A stretch of DNA of 64,000 bases from Cocleimonas flava (GTDB lineage: Bacteria > Pseudomonadota > Gammaproteobacteria > Thiotrichales > Thiotrichaceae): NCBI RefSeq assembly GCF_004339015.1, contig NZ_SMFQ01000005.1:731000-794999 (forward strand), in the 5' to 3' direction. This document shows, piece by piece, positions 1 through 9,146 of this stretch. The notes beneath the pieces were generated by a model. That model searched no databases. It was given only the letters and a program-made list of their open reading frames with translations, and had not been told where the DNA came from. Position 1 is the stretch's first letter. The number at the start of each line of letters is the position of its first letter. A program made the translations under genes and the position numbers.

Positions 1-935
1 TCCAGATCGAAACCGGCTTCGGTAAAGTTCTTTAATTTATCCAGTTCCCGATTTTTCAATAATTGCAATATTGCCTGCTCTAGCGCACGCCCAAACTGTG
101 GATGTGCGCCAAAACTTGCGCAAACACCCTGATTTTCAGGGTTTAGCAAAGTGAGGGCGACAACGGGATATTTTCCTCCTAACGATGCATCTTGAATCAA
201 AAGAGAAAAACCTGCGTGTTCTATCTCTTTGATACTTGTTTGGATATTCGGGTATCTGTCGAGCACACTGCCAGGAATATCGGGCAGTGAGACTCCTTCA
301 GCGACCACTTTAAATTTCACAAAATTTTCGAGAATTTTAGTTAACGCTTGAATTCTCGCTTCAGCAAGCGAATCTCCTACTGACATGCCATTGCTGGCAT
401 AGAGATTGTCGATAATATTAATCGGAAAGTAGATCGACTCTTGCGTTTTCTCACACACAAAAGGCAGGCAACAGATTCCTCTATTGCGATTAGCTGAATT
501 AGCATCAATCAGTTTATTCGCATCTAACTCACCATTAGCATTGTAAAAGTCTTGCAGTTCTTCATTCAAGACGCCCTCTGGCCACGATCCACTGGTGTTC
601 GTTTCGAACCAGCGTTCATTTTTATAATGTACGTGTTTGCTATTAGAGATTTCATCCCCAAGATAGTAATCTGCCCAAAAGTAATGTGTAGAAAGTCGTC
701 CGAAGAATTCCTTCAAGGCACTGGCTAAAGCCGCTTGTTTCGATACGCCCTTTCCATTGCTAACCAACAACGGACAGTCTTGGTCTTTAATGTTTACTGA
801 CCAGACATTAGTAATAGGGTTTGACCAGGATTGCTGCTGAATATGAAAATCCATTGCTGCCAATTTTTTTTGCATAAAGACAATAGAATCTTCTAGTGCG
901 GCGTCTTTATTTAAAACATGAGTTTGGGAAGGCAT
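1..935 (-). CDS. ycaO: YcaO-family protein, partial (C-terminus beyond window)
   Basis: Reading leftward from the ATG at 935, 311 codons are open to the window edge. The protein aligns along its length with E. coli YcaO as I remember it (KDAALEDS near residue 10, LPDIPGSVLDRYP near 217, GGKYPV near 253). YcaO proteins bind ATP and activate amide backbones; E. coli YcaO acts with RimO in methylthiolation of ribosomal protein S12. The alignment offset is a constant +1, so ATP/Mg positions can be compared: K10, S17, E76, E192 and E203 are kept, but the equivalents of E78, E199, R203 and R286 are G79, K200, N204 and Q287. The reading frame is intact. Family assignment is firm; an active ATP site is doubtful. 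Confidence 0.9.
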   Translation of the reverse strand, partial: MPSQTHVLNKDAALEDSIVFMQKKLAAMDFHIQQQSWSNPITNVWSVNIKDQDCPLLVSNGKGVSKQAALASALKEFFGRLSTHYFWADYYLGDEISNSKHVHYKNERWFETNTSGSWPEGVLNEELQDFYNANGELDANKLIDANSANRNRGICCLPFVCEKTQESIYFPINIIDNLYASNGMSVGDSLAEARIQALTKILENFVKFKVVAEGVSLPDIPGSVLDRYPNIQTSIKEIEHAGFSLLIQDASLGGKYPVVALTLLNPENQGVCASFGAHPQFGRALEQAILQLLKNRELDKLKNFTEAGFDL

Positions 936-1093
936 AATTTTTTTAGTCTACTTTTGGTCTATTATTAATTATCACGTCGATAAATGAATCTATTACAGGA
1001 AAATATCAGTATTAATACAGGACAGGGATGCATCACAAATAATCCCACCATGCATTTTACAATATAGACATCAGGAATTAGCAGGAAATTTAG

Positions 1094-1621
1094 TTGAACA
1101 CCCAAATTAAAACCTCAAACAGAACCAGTCTGCCCTTATGGTTCCTAGTATTGCTTACTGCAGCGCTAATCTTTGCGATTAGCCAGATAGGTGTTAGTGC
1201 CTATAAAAAAATGCAGATTAAAGACCCAGAGGTTAAAGCTGAGATATCCCAGATTCAATCCAGAAAAGAATTACTGCTGTTGCAGCCTAATGTCGTAAAT
1301 ACCAACTGGTTAAGAACACTCAACCCTTTGATGAAAAATGTCGAAGGAAGTATTGTGTGGAGTGGCGCGTTACAACAAGGTGTCGTTGAATTTATCAATT
1401 TACCTAAAATTAAAGACAACCAATATTATCAGTTATGGGTTCATGACTTGGCAGAGGCGAGCAATCAGGCAAGTTTGGTCTCGGTATTTAAAAGCCCAAA
1501 TGACAAAGAGTTGTTGATGTCATTTGACACCATTAAGATTAAATCTCCCTATAAATTTGAATTGGTGTTACACACGGAAGGGGAAACGACCAACCAACCC
1601 TTGCTACTAGCCCAGCCTTAA
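1094..1621 (+). CDS. RskA-like (anti-sigma-K C-terminal domain) membrane protein
   Basis: 175 residues. One membrane segment lies at about residues 14-36, followed by a periplasmic domain whose core (GSIVWSGALQQGVVEF, then NLPKIKDNQYYQLWVHD) matches the C-terminal domain of RskA-type anti-sigma factors, where a W/Y-rich QLW motif is typical. The N-terminal zinc-binding anti-sigma domain is absent: only about 14 residues precede the helix, and no sigma factor gene is adjacent. The chosen start is TTG, with AGGAAA 6-10 bases upstream. The role is unknown; regulation through an external partner or a purely structural function are both possible. Confidence 0.6.
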   Translation: MNTQIKTSNRTSLPLWFLVLLTAALIFAISQIGVSAYKKMQIKDPEVKAEISQIQSRKELLLLQPNVVNTNWLRTLNPLMKNVEGSIVWSGALQQGVVEFINLPKIKDNQYYQLWVHDLAEASNQASLVSVFKSPNDKELLMSFDTIKIKSPYKFELVLHTEGETTNQPLLLAQP

Positions 1622-1775
1622 TTTTTACTGAAGTTCTTTCTCCATACGTTTTCCATTCTTTCACTTTTAAACACTTTCCTGTAAACGCTATATTTCCTTG
1701 TATATATTCCTTTGGGCGAAACAAGCTTTATAATTGATTGCGAATATTCTCTGAAGTCGACGACTAAACACAATC

Positions 1776-2486
1776 ATGACTGATAACACCGAATCTAAAA
1801 CCTCTGGCCTGGAATTTACGGAAGCTTCTGAATCCCGCGATTTTCTTAAGCAACAGCTGGATCAGAAACAAGCGCAACTGCTTCAATTAAAGCCTGATTG
1901 TGATCCATTGGAACGCGCACATTTACAACATGAAATAGCAGAAATCATGCTAGATTCTGGTGGTAACGGAATGCCTGAAGCAGCATGGGGTCTGGCAAAA
2001 GAATCTTTTTTGATCTACATGAAACACGATCAATTTGAAGACGCCGTCCATGCGCTCGATGCACTTTATCGTACAGATTTACCTGGCTCTGTTATCGCCT
2101 TAGGACATGCAATGTGGCTATCTGTCACCTACCCCATTGACCCTGAACTAAGCATTGTGATGATGAAGAATCTGGTCGATGATACGCCTGATAAGTCTGA
2201 TGGCGCGGCAGTTGCAGCAGCAACAGCGCATTATATTGCTGACCTTCGACTAGAGGGAGAGAAGCGCGATAGTGTGATGTTTTTAACCACCAATATGATT
2301 GCCAAGGTTGCTGAAAGACACAGCAATGTCACGGATCAAGGTCAGTTAAACTTCTGGATGGATAAGCTTGAATTGAATGATCCTAATCTGTTTTTGCCAA
2401 AGCTGGCTCAAGTGATTGATGCAATCGTTGCTGGGGATTGGTGGTTTGATAGAGACGAGCTTCGTGCAAAACTTCCGGTTAATTAA
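1776..2486 (+). CDS. conserved-looking hypothetical protein, alpha-helical
   Basis: 236 residues, acidic, no signal peptide and no membrane segment, so probably cytoplasmic. I do not recognise the family. Residues 20-60 look like a coiled coil (QQLDQKQAQLLQLKPD). The middle is rich in Ala and short helices, with an arrangement like tetratricopeptide or HEAT-type repeats but without a clear consensus. The C-terminus has a WWFDRDELR segment. It stands alone: the next gene downstream is 270 bases away, with a copy of the dispersed C6 element between them. Confidence 0.6.
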   Translation: MTDNTESKTSGLEFTEASESRDFLKQQLDQKQAQLLQLKPDCDPLERAHLQHEIAEIMLDSGGNGMPEAAWGLAKESFLIYMKHDQFEDAVHALDALYRTDLPGSVIALGHAMWLSVTYPIDPELSIVMMKNLVDDTPDKSDGAAVAAATAHYIADLRLEGEKRDSVMFLTTNMIAKVAERHSNVTDQGQLNFWMDKLELNDPNLFLPKLAQVIDAIVAGDWWFDRDELRAKLPVN

Positions 2487-2542
2487 TCTATCACGCTAAG
2501 ATCTAGAATCGCCTTGCAAGCGGACGAGTCCTAAGCTCATGG

Positions 2543-2556
2543 TAAGTAGGGGGGTG
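2543..2556 (-). repeat. dispersed C6 element, short copy
   Basis: Read on the minus strand this is CCACCCCCCTACTTA, the conserved 5' half of the dispersed element. The usual 3' half (AGGCAC plus T run) is missing: the minus-strand continuation is CCATGAGCTTAGG. It lies between a hypothetical gene and a small secreted protein gene. The rest of this 258-base gap shows no feature I can name. Confidence 0.7.
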
Positions 2557-2756
2557 GCTTTAAATTTTTATAAACCGTTGAAACTTATAGATAGTTATTT
2601 GTTGGCCAAGCAATAAGAATCACTAATCTGCCATATATTACCGTTAGTTATCAGCATCTAAACCACTATCAGATGATATATACCTCAAATCTGCTTTCTC
2701 TATGAATAGCTTATGTGCAAGATTATATTTAATCAAAAATTACTTTGGTTAAATTT

Positions 2757-3026
2757 ATGTTTAAAAAATATGCGCTTATATTATCTGTTTTGACCCTTTT
2801 CATCGCTTCTTTTAATGCCTCAGCTTGTGACGATAAAGCCTGTGAGAGCGCTTATTTAGCTGAAACCAAGCGTTATGTTGAAAATCAAATTCGCAGAGCT
2901 GAAGCCACTAAAGCGGAGCGACATGCTTATTCCAAGAATAGACAACGCCGTGCTTACGCATTATATGTACACATTCACTTTATGCTATTTGGCAGTGATC
3001 TGGATGAGAAACCAAACCGAATCTAG
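2757..3026 (+). CDS. small secreted basic protein of unknown function
   Basis: From the ATG at 2757 the product is 89 residues: a basic start (MFKKYA), a hydrophobic stretch and an ASA cleavage site, leaving a mature part of about 67 residues that begins CDDKACES and is rich in Arg, Lys, Ala and Tyr. A TTG twelve bases upstream could also serve; neither has a clear ribosome binding site. The two Cys at the mature N-terminus are four residues apart. I do not recognise it. Its TAG stop shares the palindromic CTAG at 3023-3026 with the stop of the convergent APP1 phosphatase gene. Confidence 0.55.
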   Translation: MFKKYALILSVLTLFIASFNASACDDKACESAYLAETKRYVENQIRRAEATKAERHAYSKNRQRRAYALYVHIHFMLFGSDLDEKPNRI

Positions 3027-4117
3027 TTGAGCGCCTGCATGTTACTCTCTTCGTCATTCACTATTCGCCAGATGGTTCCTGGTACTTCAGCAAACGTTGT
3101 TTGAAAACGAGTATCATCTAAGTCTGAGCCAGGTACGGCTCTAATCATAATCCGCTTTATATTGCCCTCAAACTCATTATAGATTTCAGCATATATTTCA
3201 GGATCATGCTCACCACTATCCCCAATCAAAATAAATTGATGTGCTGGGTACTTTTGTAGAATAGTGCGAATCTTTTCAAGTTTGTATTCTTTGGAAGACT
3301 GCAAAAATTTTATAATGCTTGAATCTTTTAATCGAAAATCTCTCAGCGAAAAACTTCCGGAAGGATAATGCTGTTCCATAAAGGGTTTTAAACTGGGATA
3401 TATTTGCCAAGGAGACGCTGAAACATAATGGAAGTACGCACCCTGATTTGCCAAGTCTTGATAGAATTCGGGCATATTGGGCGTGGTTTGATATTCTTCT
3501 AAAAACGTATTGCGTATCAACGCCCTCTTATCCAGAACCTCACTGATTTTAATAGTATCGTCTATATCAGAAATAACACTTAAGCCAGTTTCTGGTATTA
3601 ACTGAGTTACCCCCATAAACTCCTGAGTCGATTCATGCTCAGACAAGGCTTTATACTTGAGCCACTTTTTCTGAGTAGAGGATTTGGGGATATATATCGT
3701 GGTTTTCCCATGCCCATTAGCAGCACTTGTGTTTAAAGTATGAATGCTGTCTTGTGGTGAATCATTATCGGACAAGCCTTCAACAACAATATCGAGTTTC
3801 TTGTTTCTTTCGTTATCAACAATAAACCACATGACTCTTTTCTTAAAAATCTCTGAATTAGCCTGCTCCTCAGAAATATCTAAGGATTCTGCAAATTCAG
3901 TCAATAGTTTATGCGTGAGTTTACGAAGAATCGATTGTTCTTCTTTTTCAAAGACCCATTGATGTATCGGCACTTCCCACTGCAGATCACTATTAAGGTG
4001 CGCAGACGTTGGAAAGAAAATGACGGTTTCATCTGACTTTAAAGGGCTACCGTTAGCAACCGTTGAACCCAGAATAAAAAGGCCAGAAATAGCCTTTTTA
4101 ATAACTGCACTTATCAT
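3023..4117 (-). CDS. APP1-domain (DUF2183) phosphatidate-phosphatase-like protein
   Basis: 364 residues. An N-terminal signal peptide (about residues 1-23) is followed by a divergent region, then the APP1 catalytic domain with the HAD-like motif DIDDTIK at residues 184-190 and later motifs VSASPWQ, SFSLRDF and FILIGDSGEHDPEIY. In yeast App1 this domain dephosphorylates phosphatidate; bacterial homologues are little studied. Its ATG overlaps the pyrX stop (TTATGA), so it is probably translated as the last gene of the pyr operon, though a link to pyrimidine synthesis is not obvious. The family call is secure, the substrate is not. Confidence 0.85.
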   Translation of the reverse strand: MISAVIKKAISGLFILGSTVANGSPLKSDETVIFFPTSAHLNSDLQWEVPIHQWVFEKEEQSILRKLTHKLLTEFAESLDISEEQANSEIFKKRVMWFIVDNERNKKLDIVVEGLSDNDSPQDSIHTLNTSAANGHGKTTIYIPKSSTQKKWLKYKALSEHESTQEFMGVTQLIPETGLSVISDIDDTIKISEVLDKRALIRNTFLEEYQTTPNMPEFYQDLANQGAYFHYVSASPWQIYPSLKPFMEQHYPSGSFSLRDFRLKDSSIIKFLQSSKEYKLEKIRTILQKYPAHQFILIGDSGEHDPEIYAEIYNEFEGNIKRIMIRAVPGSDLDDTRFQTTFAEVPGTIWRIVNDEESNMQALN

Positions 4118-5397
4118 AAAGAGAAGACAGTTTTACCTTTAACAAAAGTCTGTGTGGTTTTTCCATTAAAACCCCAGCCAGTAAAGGGTGAATTCTTACC
4201 TTCACTTATCATATCCGTAGGATCCAATTGCCAGAAATATTCTGGATCGAATATGCTGAGGTCAGCAGGTTGGCCCGCCGACAATGTTCCTGCCTTAATA
4301 CCTGCAAGCTCTGCTGGATTATGCGTTATATAAGAGATCGCCTGAGAAAGGGTTAACACTTTTTCTTCTACGAGACGCATCACTAGTGGTAACAATGTTT
4401 CGAAAGCTGAAATTCCTGGATCGGTTTCTTCAAAAGGAGCTAATTTAGCATCAATTTCATGCGGCTGATGGTCTGAACATATTGCATCAATCACGCCTGC
4501 TGAAACCGCACCTCGCAAGGCATCACGATCTCGTTCAGATCTTAAAGGCGGTATCGTATGACACAGTGGGTTGTAGTCTGCCACATCCATTTCAGTCAAA
4601 AATAACTGGTGAGCTGCAACATCGGCTGTTACAGGCAAACCATCCTGTTTGGCCTTGGTAAGCATTTCAATACTATCTGCACTTGAAAGTCTGCAAAAAT
4701 GTACGGGGCAATTCGTCTGTTTAATTAAAATCAGAATCTGTGCCATACCAACCGTTTCGGTGGCGACAGGAATTGGATGAATGCCTAATCGTGTAGAAAG
4801 CGCACCTTCGTGCATGCCGCCATTCATCATTAATGAATGTTCAATGGGGTGTAAGAATAAAGGTAACTCGTAGGTAGCCGCATATTCCATCGCTTTTCGC
4901 AGTGTTGCCAAGTTTTGAATAGGCTGGTGACCTTGACTCAAACCGACACAGCCAACATATTTTAGGCTTCCCATGTGACTAAGCTGTTCGCCTTTTAAGC
5001 CTTGTGTTAAAGAACCAATAACACTGACACGAGCAAAACCCGCTTGCTTCGCCTTACTTTTAATTAATTTTACGGTGGCACCACTATCAATCGGTGAATT
5101 CGTTTCTGGCATACAACAGATGCGAGTAATTCCCGCGCTGACAGCGCTATAAGTCTCAAAGGCAATACGCGTTTTATTCTCTTGACCGGGCTCACGTAAA
5201 TAAGCACTTAGATCAACAATTCCTGGCAATATCCACTGACCTTCTGCATCAATCACATGATCAGCATCGAAATCTTGATCAATATCTGTGCCGATGCCGG
5301 TAATTTTTCCTCTAGAAATTGCTATATCTGCAATCTCATCGATATCGTTTGCAGGGTCTATAATTCTGCCGTTTTTAATAAGCGTGAATTTACTCAT
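4114..5397 (-). CDS. pyrX: dihydroorotase-like non-catalytic subunit (PyrX/PyrC')
   Basis: 427 residues with the dihydroorotase amidohydrolase fold, but metal ligands are lost. The usual DxHxHLREPG is DLSAYLREPG here (S64, Y66), and the usual HHLLLTE is HQLFLTE. Such inactive homologues are partners of aspartate carbamoyltransferase in Pseudomonas-type operons, where they are needed for assembly of the dodecamer. It starts 2 bases after the pyrB stop, consistent with a complex. A functional pyrC must therefore be elsewhere in the genome. The inactive state is read directly from the residues; the partner role is from the family. Confidence 0.9.
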   Translation of the reverse strand: MSKFTLIKNGRIIDPANDIDEIADIAISRGKITGIGTDIDQDFDADHVIDAEGQWILPGIVDLSAYLREPGQENKTRIAFETYSAVSAGITRICCMPETNSPIDSGATVKLIKSKAKQAGFARVSVIGSLTQGLKGEQLSHMGSLKYVGCVGLSQGHQPIQNLATLRKAMEYAATYELPLFLHPIEHSLMMNGGMHEGALSTRLGIHPIPVATETVGMAQILILIKQTNCPVHFCRLSSADSIEMLTKAKQDGLPVTADVAAHQLFLTEMDVADYNPLCHTIPPLRSERDRDALRGAVSAGVIDAICSDHQPHEIDAKLAPFEETDPGISAFETLLPLVMRLVEEKVLTLSQAISYITHNPAELAGIKAGTLSAGQPADLSIFDPEYFWQLDPTDMISEGKNSPFTGWGFNGKTTQTFVKGKTVFSL

Positions 5398-5399
5398 TT

Positions 5400-6359
5400 T
5401 TACACCCCCCCACTTTCAGCACGTGAGCCGAGCACCATCGACATAACTGCCATTCGAACAGCAACCCCATTAGTGACTTGCTGGAGTATCACCGATTGAG
5501 GCCCATCGGCAACGCGAGAATCGATTTCGACGCCACGATTAACAGGTCCGGGATGCATCACAATCGCATCTGGCTTGGCCAGATTTAAGCGCTCTTCAGT
5601 CAAGCCATAACGAGCATAAAATTCTCTGACCGATGGGAGTAGCGCGGTATTCATTCGTTCATGCTGAAGGCGTAACATGATAACTACATCAACACCTTTA
5701 ATACCTTTTTCGATATTGGTGAAGGTGCTTACACCCATTTCTTCTATCCTATCTGGCATCAAGGTTTTAGGAGCGATCAGCCTGATTTCACCCGCACATA
5801 AGGTAGTAAGCGCATGTATTTGTGAACGAGCGACTCTGGAATGTTTTATGTCTCCGACAATAGCGACTTTTAGCGGAGTAAATTCGCCTTTATGCTGCCT
5901 GATGGTCAACATATCAAGCATCGCTTGAGTCGGATGAGCATGTCTGCCATCACCGGCATTTATCACCCCGATATGGGGCGCACAGTATTTAGCTATAAAA
6001 TGTGGTGCACTACTGCTTTGATGCCTGACTACAAACATATCGCAGTTCATTGCTTCAAGATTTCTAATGGTATCCAGTAAGCTTTCACCTTTCGCGGTAG
6101 CAGAGTTTCTTATATCTAAATTGATCAGATCTGCAGATAGCCTTTTTGCGGCGAGCTCAAAAGTTGTTCTGGTACGCGTGGAATTTTCAAAGAAAAGATT
6201 CATTACCGTTTTGCCCCTTAACAAGGGTGCCTGAACTTGTTTTTTTCCTGGTAGTGAAACGAATTGCTCTGCACGATCTAGAATTTCTTCGAGTAATAAA
6301 GGAGGAAGCCCTTCTACAGTTAGAAAGTGTTTAAGTTTGCCATCTGCAGTGAGTTGCAT
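5400..6359 (-). CDS. pyrB: aspartate carbamoyltransferase catalytic subunit
   Basis: 319 residues, cytoplasmic; it joins carbamoyl phosphate and aspartate in the second step of pyrimidine synthesis. The carbamoyl-phosphate loop STRTRTTF is at residues 60-67, HPTQAMLDM near 142 and HPGPVNRG near 270. It follows pyrR by 106 bases and precedes pyrX by 2 bases. The last codons (AESGGV) are written with the G7 tract of a dispersed element copy, which gives the C-terminus a Gly-Gly-Val end. No regulatory-chain gene (pyrI) is present, as expected for the pyrB-pyrX type. Confidence 0.97.
   Translation of the reverse strand: MQLTADGKLKHFLTVEGLPPLLLEEILDRAEQFVSLPGKKQVQAPLLRGKTVMNLFFENSTRTRTTFELAAKRLSADLINLDIRNSATAKGESLLDTIRNLEAMNCDMFVVRHQSSSAPHFIAKYCAPHIGVINAGDGRHAHPTQAMLDMLTIRQHKGEFTPLKVAIVGDIKHSRVARSQIHALTTLCAGEIRLIAPKTLMPDRIEEMGVSTFTNIEKGIKGVDVVIMLRLQHERMNTALLPSVREFYARYGLTEERLNLAKPDAIVMHPGPVNRGVEIDSRVADGPQSVILQQVTNGVAVRMAVMSMVLGSRAESGGV
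5403..5416 (+). repeat. dispersed C6 element core at the pyrB 3' end
   Basis: The + strand reads CACCCCCCCACTTT, matching the AC-type core of the dispersed element with one extra C. It covers the last four codons of pyrB, just before the pyrX ATG. No T run follows. It could be a chance Gly-Gly-Val coding run, so the assignment is tentative. Confidence 0.4.
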
Positions 6360-6465
6360 TGATGATGGTAATGGACCGGGGGTAATGATATCTCTATTCT
6401 CTTATGTTAGTTAGAGGAACTACCAAAATATTTACTAGCTCCAAACAATGTTAACTAAAAGCGAA

Positions 6466-6993
6466 CTAGCTAATTTCTCGATTTATAACGCTAAGCTCTA
6501 ATTTATCATCAGCTTTACTTAGCTTAAAATAACTTTCTGGCGTCATTTCCTGTTTAAAACCGACAACTTGAGCTTCAATAGGTAATTCTCGATGTCCTCT
6601 ATCAATCAGTACGGCTAAAGTAATGCTAGCGGGTCGACCAAAATCGAAGAGTTCATTCATTGCAGCTCGTATTGTTCGACCTGTATATAGTACATCATCC
6701 ACTAGAATGATATGTTTATTTTCCAAACTGAAGGGTAATTTTGAAGGCTTGATTTGAGGGTGCAAACCAATTCTACTGAAGTCATCACGATAAAAGCTGA
6801 TGTTTAATTTTCCCAGTGGTTCTTCAATCTCTAGTAACTCATGAAGTTTTTCTGCAACCCAAACACCCGCAGAATGAATGCCTACCATTACAGGAGCCTC
6901 TGGGCTATTTTTTAACGCAGTTTCACGCAATTCCTGTGACATCTTTGTTAACAATTCATCAACGTTATAGTTCTTCTGATCTTTATCTATCAT
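6466..6993 (-). CDS. pyrR: PyrR bifunctional regulator/uracil phosphoribosyltransferase
   Basis: 175 residues, PRTase type I fold. The PRPP-binding loop VDDVLYTGRT is at residues 98-107 and the PyrR-type flexible region (FYRDDFSRIGLHP) at 67-79. In Gram-positives PyrR attenuates pyr operons by binding mRNA; in gammaproteobacterial pyrRBX operons its role is less clear and may be mainly enzymatic. It lies between ruvX (35 bases upstream) and pyrB. The 106-base pyrR-pyrB gap shows no obvious terminator/antiterminator pair. Confidence 0.93.
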   Translation of the reverse strand: MIDKDQKNYNVDELLTKMSQELRETALKNSPEAPVMVGIHSAGVWVAEKLHELLEIEEPLGKLNISFYRDDFSRIGLHPQIKPSKLPFSLENKHIILVDDVLYTGRTIRAAMNELFDFGRPASITLAVLIDRGHRELPIEAQVVGFKQEMTPESYFKLSKADDKLELSVINREIS

Positions 6994-7028
6994 CGTGTTT
7001 TATTATCTACAATAGTGGTTTTATTGGC

Positions 7029-7457
7029 TTACCTGTAAGCGTTTTTCTGCATCCAGTTTTCTAAAATTATTGCCGCTGCAATTTTATCAACCTCGTCTTT
7101 AGTGACTTTTTTCTTTCTGCCACTTTGTCTAAGTTGTTTTAATCTCGCTGCTGCTTCAATTGAAGTGAATTGCTCATTTTCCTGATCTACTTTGAGATTA
7201 TAACGTCCTTGAAGTTGATTACAAAAACGCTCAATTCGCTTTTTTATAGGATTTTCAGTTTCATCTAACGTCATTGGAAGCCCAACGACTAAATGTTCTG
7301 GTTTCCATTCTTGAATTAAATGAGTAATGCCTTCCCAATCGGGGCGCTCATCTTTGCTGATTAGCGTACATTCTGGCGTAGCTGAGCCGGTGAGTGTATT
7401 GCCTACCGCAACCCCAGTTCTTTTCAAACCAAAATCAAATGCAAGTATTACAGACAA
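7029..7457 (-). CDS. ruvX: putative pre-16S rRNA nuclease/Holliday junction resolvase-like YqgF
   Basis: 142 residues, RNase H fold. The first catalytic Asp is in AFDFGLKRTGVAVG (residues 6-19), followed by VVGLP near 78 and a DExx(T/S)-type motif (DQENEQFTSIEA) near 115. Members process the 16S rRNA 5' end or act in transcription antitermination. It begins 12 bases after yqgE, a conserved pairing in gammaproteobacteria. Length is normal. Confidence 0.93.
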   Translation of the reverse strand: MSVILAFDFGLKRTGVAVGNTLTGSATPECTLISKDERPDWEGITHLIQEWKPEHLVVGLPMTLDETENPIKKRIERFCNQLQGRYNLKVDQENEQFTSIEAAARLKQLRQSGRKKKVTKDEVDKIAAAIILENWMQKNAYR

Positions 7458-7469
7458 TAGAAATAGTCC

Positions 7470-8087
7470 TTAATCATGTCCTGCGACATCGCTAATGAGA
7501 TTTACATCAAAGCCGAGTGTATCCGCAGCACCTTGCCAACGGTCTGCATAAGGCATATCGAAGATGATTTTTTTATCGGCGGGGCAATTTAGCCAGGAGT
7601 TTTCTTTGATTTCAGCTTCTACTTGCCCGGGAGCCCAGCTTGCGCAACCCAGTGCTAACAGGTAGTTTTCAGGGCCATCACCTTTTGCGATATCTTCAAG
7701 TATATCTCTGGAAGCGGTCACCGCTAAATCGTTACCGATTTCCAGGGTGTTTTCCCACTTACGCTGAGTATCGTGAATGACGAAACCTTGCTCGACTTGT
7801 ACAGGACCACCACGAAGTGCCAGCATGTTTTTATCAGGAAAGTTTTCAGTAGAGATATCAAGTTGACCGAAAAGCTCATCAACGGTTATTTCAATGGGCC
7901 GATTAATAGTTAGCCCAAGACAGCCTTCATCGTTGTGCTGGCATATCAGCGTGACTGAATGCTCAAAGTAAGGGTCAGCCAATGCAGGCATGGCAATAAG
8001 TAACTGGCTTTGAAGAAAGCTATCACTTTGATTGCTGCTAGTGTCTTTTGTAGCGACTGTATCCTTGGTCTCGTTATCATCCATCAA
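7470..8087 (-). CDS. yqgE: YqgE/AlgH family protein (DUF179)
   Basis: 205 residues. The DUF179 core starts at about residue 26 (SQLLIAMPALADPYFEHSVTLICQH), continues with GLTINRP, then GGPV and LALGCASWAPGQVE. The first 25 residues are an acidic, Ser/Thr-rich extension longer than usual for the family; a later start would remove it, but no better start is visible. The biochemical role is unknown; Pseudomonas AlgH affects alginate expression. It lies between tonB and ruvX with gaps of 15 and 12 bases, so it is probably cotranscribed. Confidence 0.92.
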   Translation of the reverse strand: MMDDNETKDTVATKDTSSNQSDSFLQSQLLIAMPALADPYFEHSVTLICQHNDEGCLGLTINRPIEITVDELFGQLDISTENFPDKNMLALRGGPVQVEQGFVIHDTQRKWENTLEIGNDLAVTASRDILEDIAKGDGPENYLLALGCASWAPGQVEAEIKENSWLNCPADKKIIFDMPYADRWQGAADTLGFDVNLISDVAGHD

Positions 8088-8102
8088 TTAATCATACCTG
8101 AT

Positions 8103-8984
8103 TTAATTAGATGAGAATACGCCTTTACTGCCGCCTTTTTTATGAAAAACGATAGTTCTAGTTATATTCAATCGATCATACTTTTTGCGAATTTCTTTCG
8201 GCAACGGTTCATAAGGAGCAGCTAGTTTCACAATCTTCAACGCTGCATCGTCAAGGACTTTTGAGCCAGAAGAAACGGATATCTGAATTTCTACCACTCT
8301 GCCAGCACGATCAAGTGTGGTATTTAAAATCAAGGTACCACTCAGACTTAGATCCAGTGCTTTTTGTGGGAAGTTGATATTACCTATACGTTCCAGCTTT
8401 TTAGACCAGGTATAAATATATTCTGCTTCAACCGTTCCTTTGGCACTTAATGAATCGATAAAGTGGATTCTTGGACGCTTCGCAAAACGTTCTTCCTGTT
8501 GACTCATTTCAGCCATCAATTTAGCAATGGCTAGTGTTTGCTCCGAATTATCAACAATGGTCTTAACGGGTTCTTCTTGTGGTTGCTCTTCTGGAAGCTT
8601 TTGAATAAATTTATTCGTCTGACCCTTGGTCGTTAGGATTTGCGGCTCAGGCTTGGGTGTAACTTCGGCGATATTTTTTTCTGAAGTGACAATCTCATCC
8701 CCATTCTCAAGGTTTTCCTCTTGTGCGGCCAGCGGACTTTTCAATCGACTCTTTTCGTCCTCACTACCGCTACCTTGTTGATTACTGTTCGCCATGAAGT
8801 CAGCTTTATCAGGTGCTTTCACATCCTGCGGCATAACCATGGTTACATCAAATGTAGGCGAAGGTGGAGACTCTGGAAACTGCGGAGGTTTGAAACCCAT
8901 AGCGTATAATCCGGCATGTAATAACAAGGAAACCGGTATTGTAAAAAGCAGAGGATCTTTACCAAAAATTTTTATAGAAGACAT
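8103..8984 (-). CDS. tonB: TonB-family energy transducer
   Basis: 293 residues. A short cytoplasmic N-terminus and one membrane helix (residues 12-30, LLFTIPVSLLLHAGLYAMG) are followed by a Pro/Glu-rich periplasmic spacer (about 35-185). The C-terminal domain (about 200-290, with GTLILNTTLDRAGRVVEIQI and the SSGSKVLDDAAL segment) has the TonB fold that contacts outer-membrane receptors. No exbB/exbD or receptor is adjacent. The tonB-yqgE-ruvX-pyr order matches Pseudomonas, so this is likely an ancestral linkage rather than a dedicated uptake operon. Confidence 0.88.
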   Translation of the reverse strand: MSSIKIFGKDPLLFTIPVSLLLHAGLYAMGFKPPQFPESPPSPTFDVTMVMPQDVKAPDKADFMANSNQQGSGSEDEKSRLKSPLAAQEENLENGDEIVTSEKNIAEVTPKPEPQILTTKGQTNKFIQKLPEEQPQEEPVKTIVDNSEQTLAIAKLMAEMSQQEERFAKRPRIHFIDSLSAKGTVEAEYIYTWSKKLERIGNINFPQKALDLSLSGTLILNTTLDRAGRVVEIQISVSSGSKVLDDAALKIVKLAAPYEPLPKEIRKKYDRLNITRTIVFHKKGGSKGVFSSN

Positions 8985-9146
8985 AAGTATTAGTAATTAT
9001 TATTGTATTTATTTTAAACAACTTGCCCCACGGTATGAAACCGAATAATAACTATAACATAAAAAAATTTTAATTGCGATGACAACTAACCGACAACCAT
9101 ACAACGACTAATGAGCATTTCTGTGTATGACTCATACTTTCCTGCA

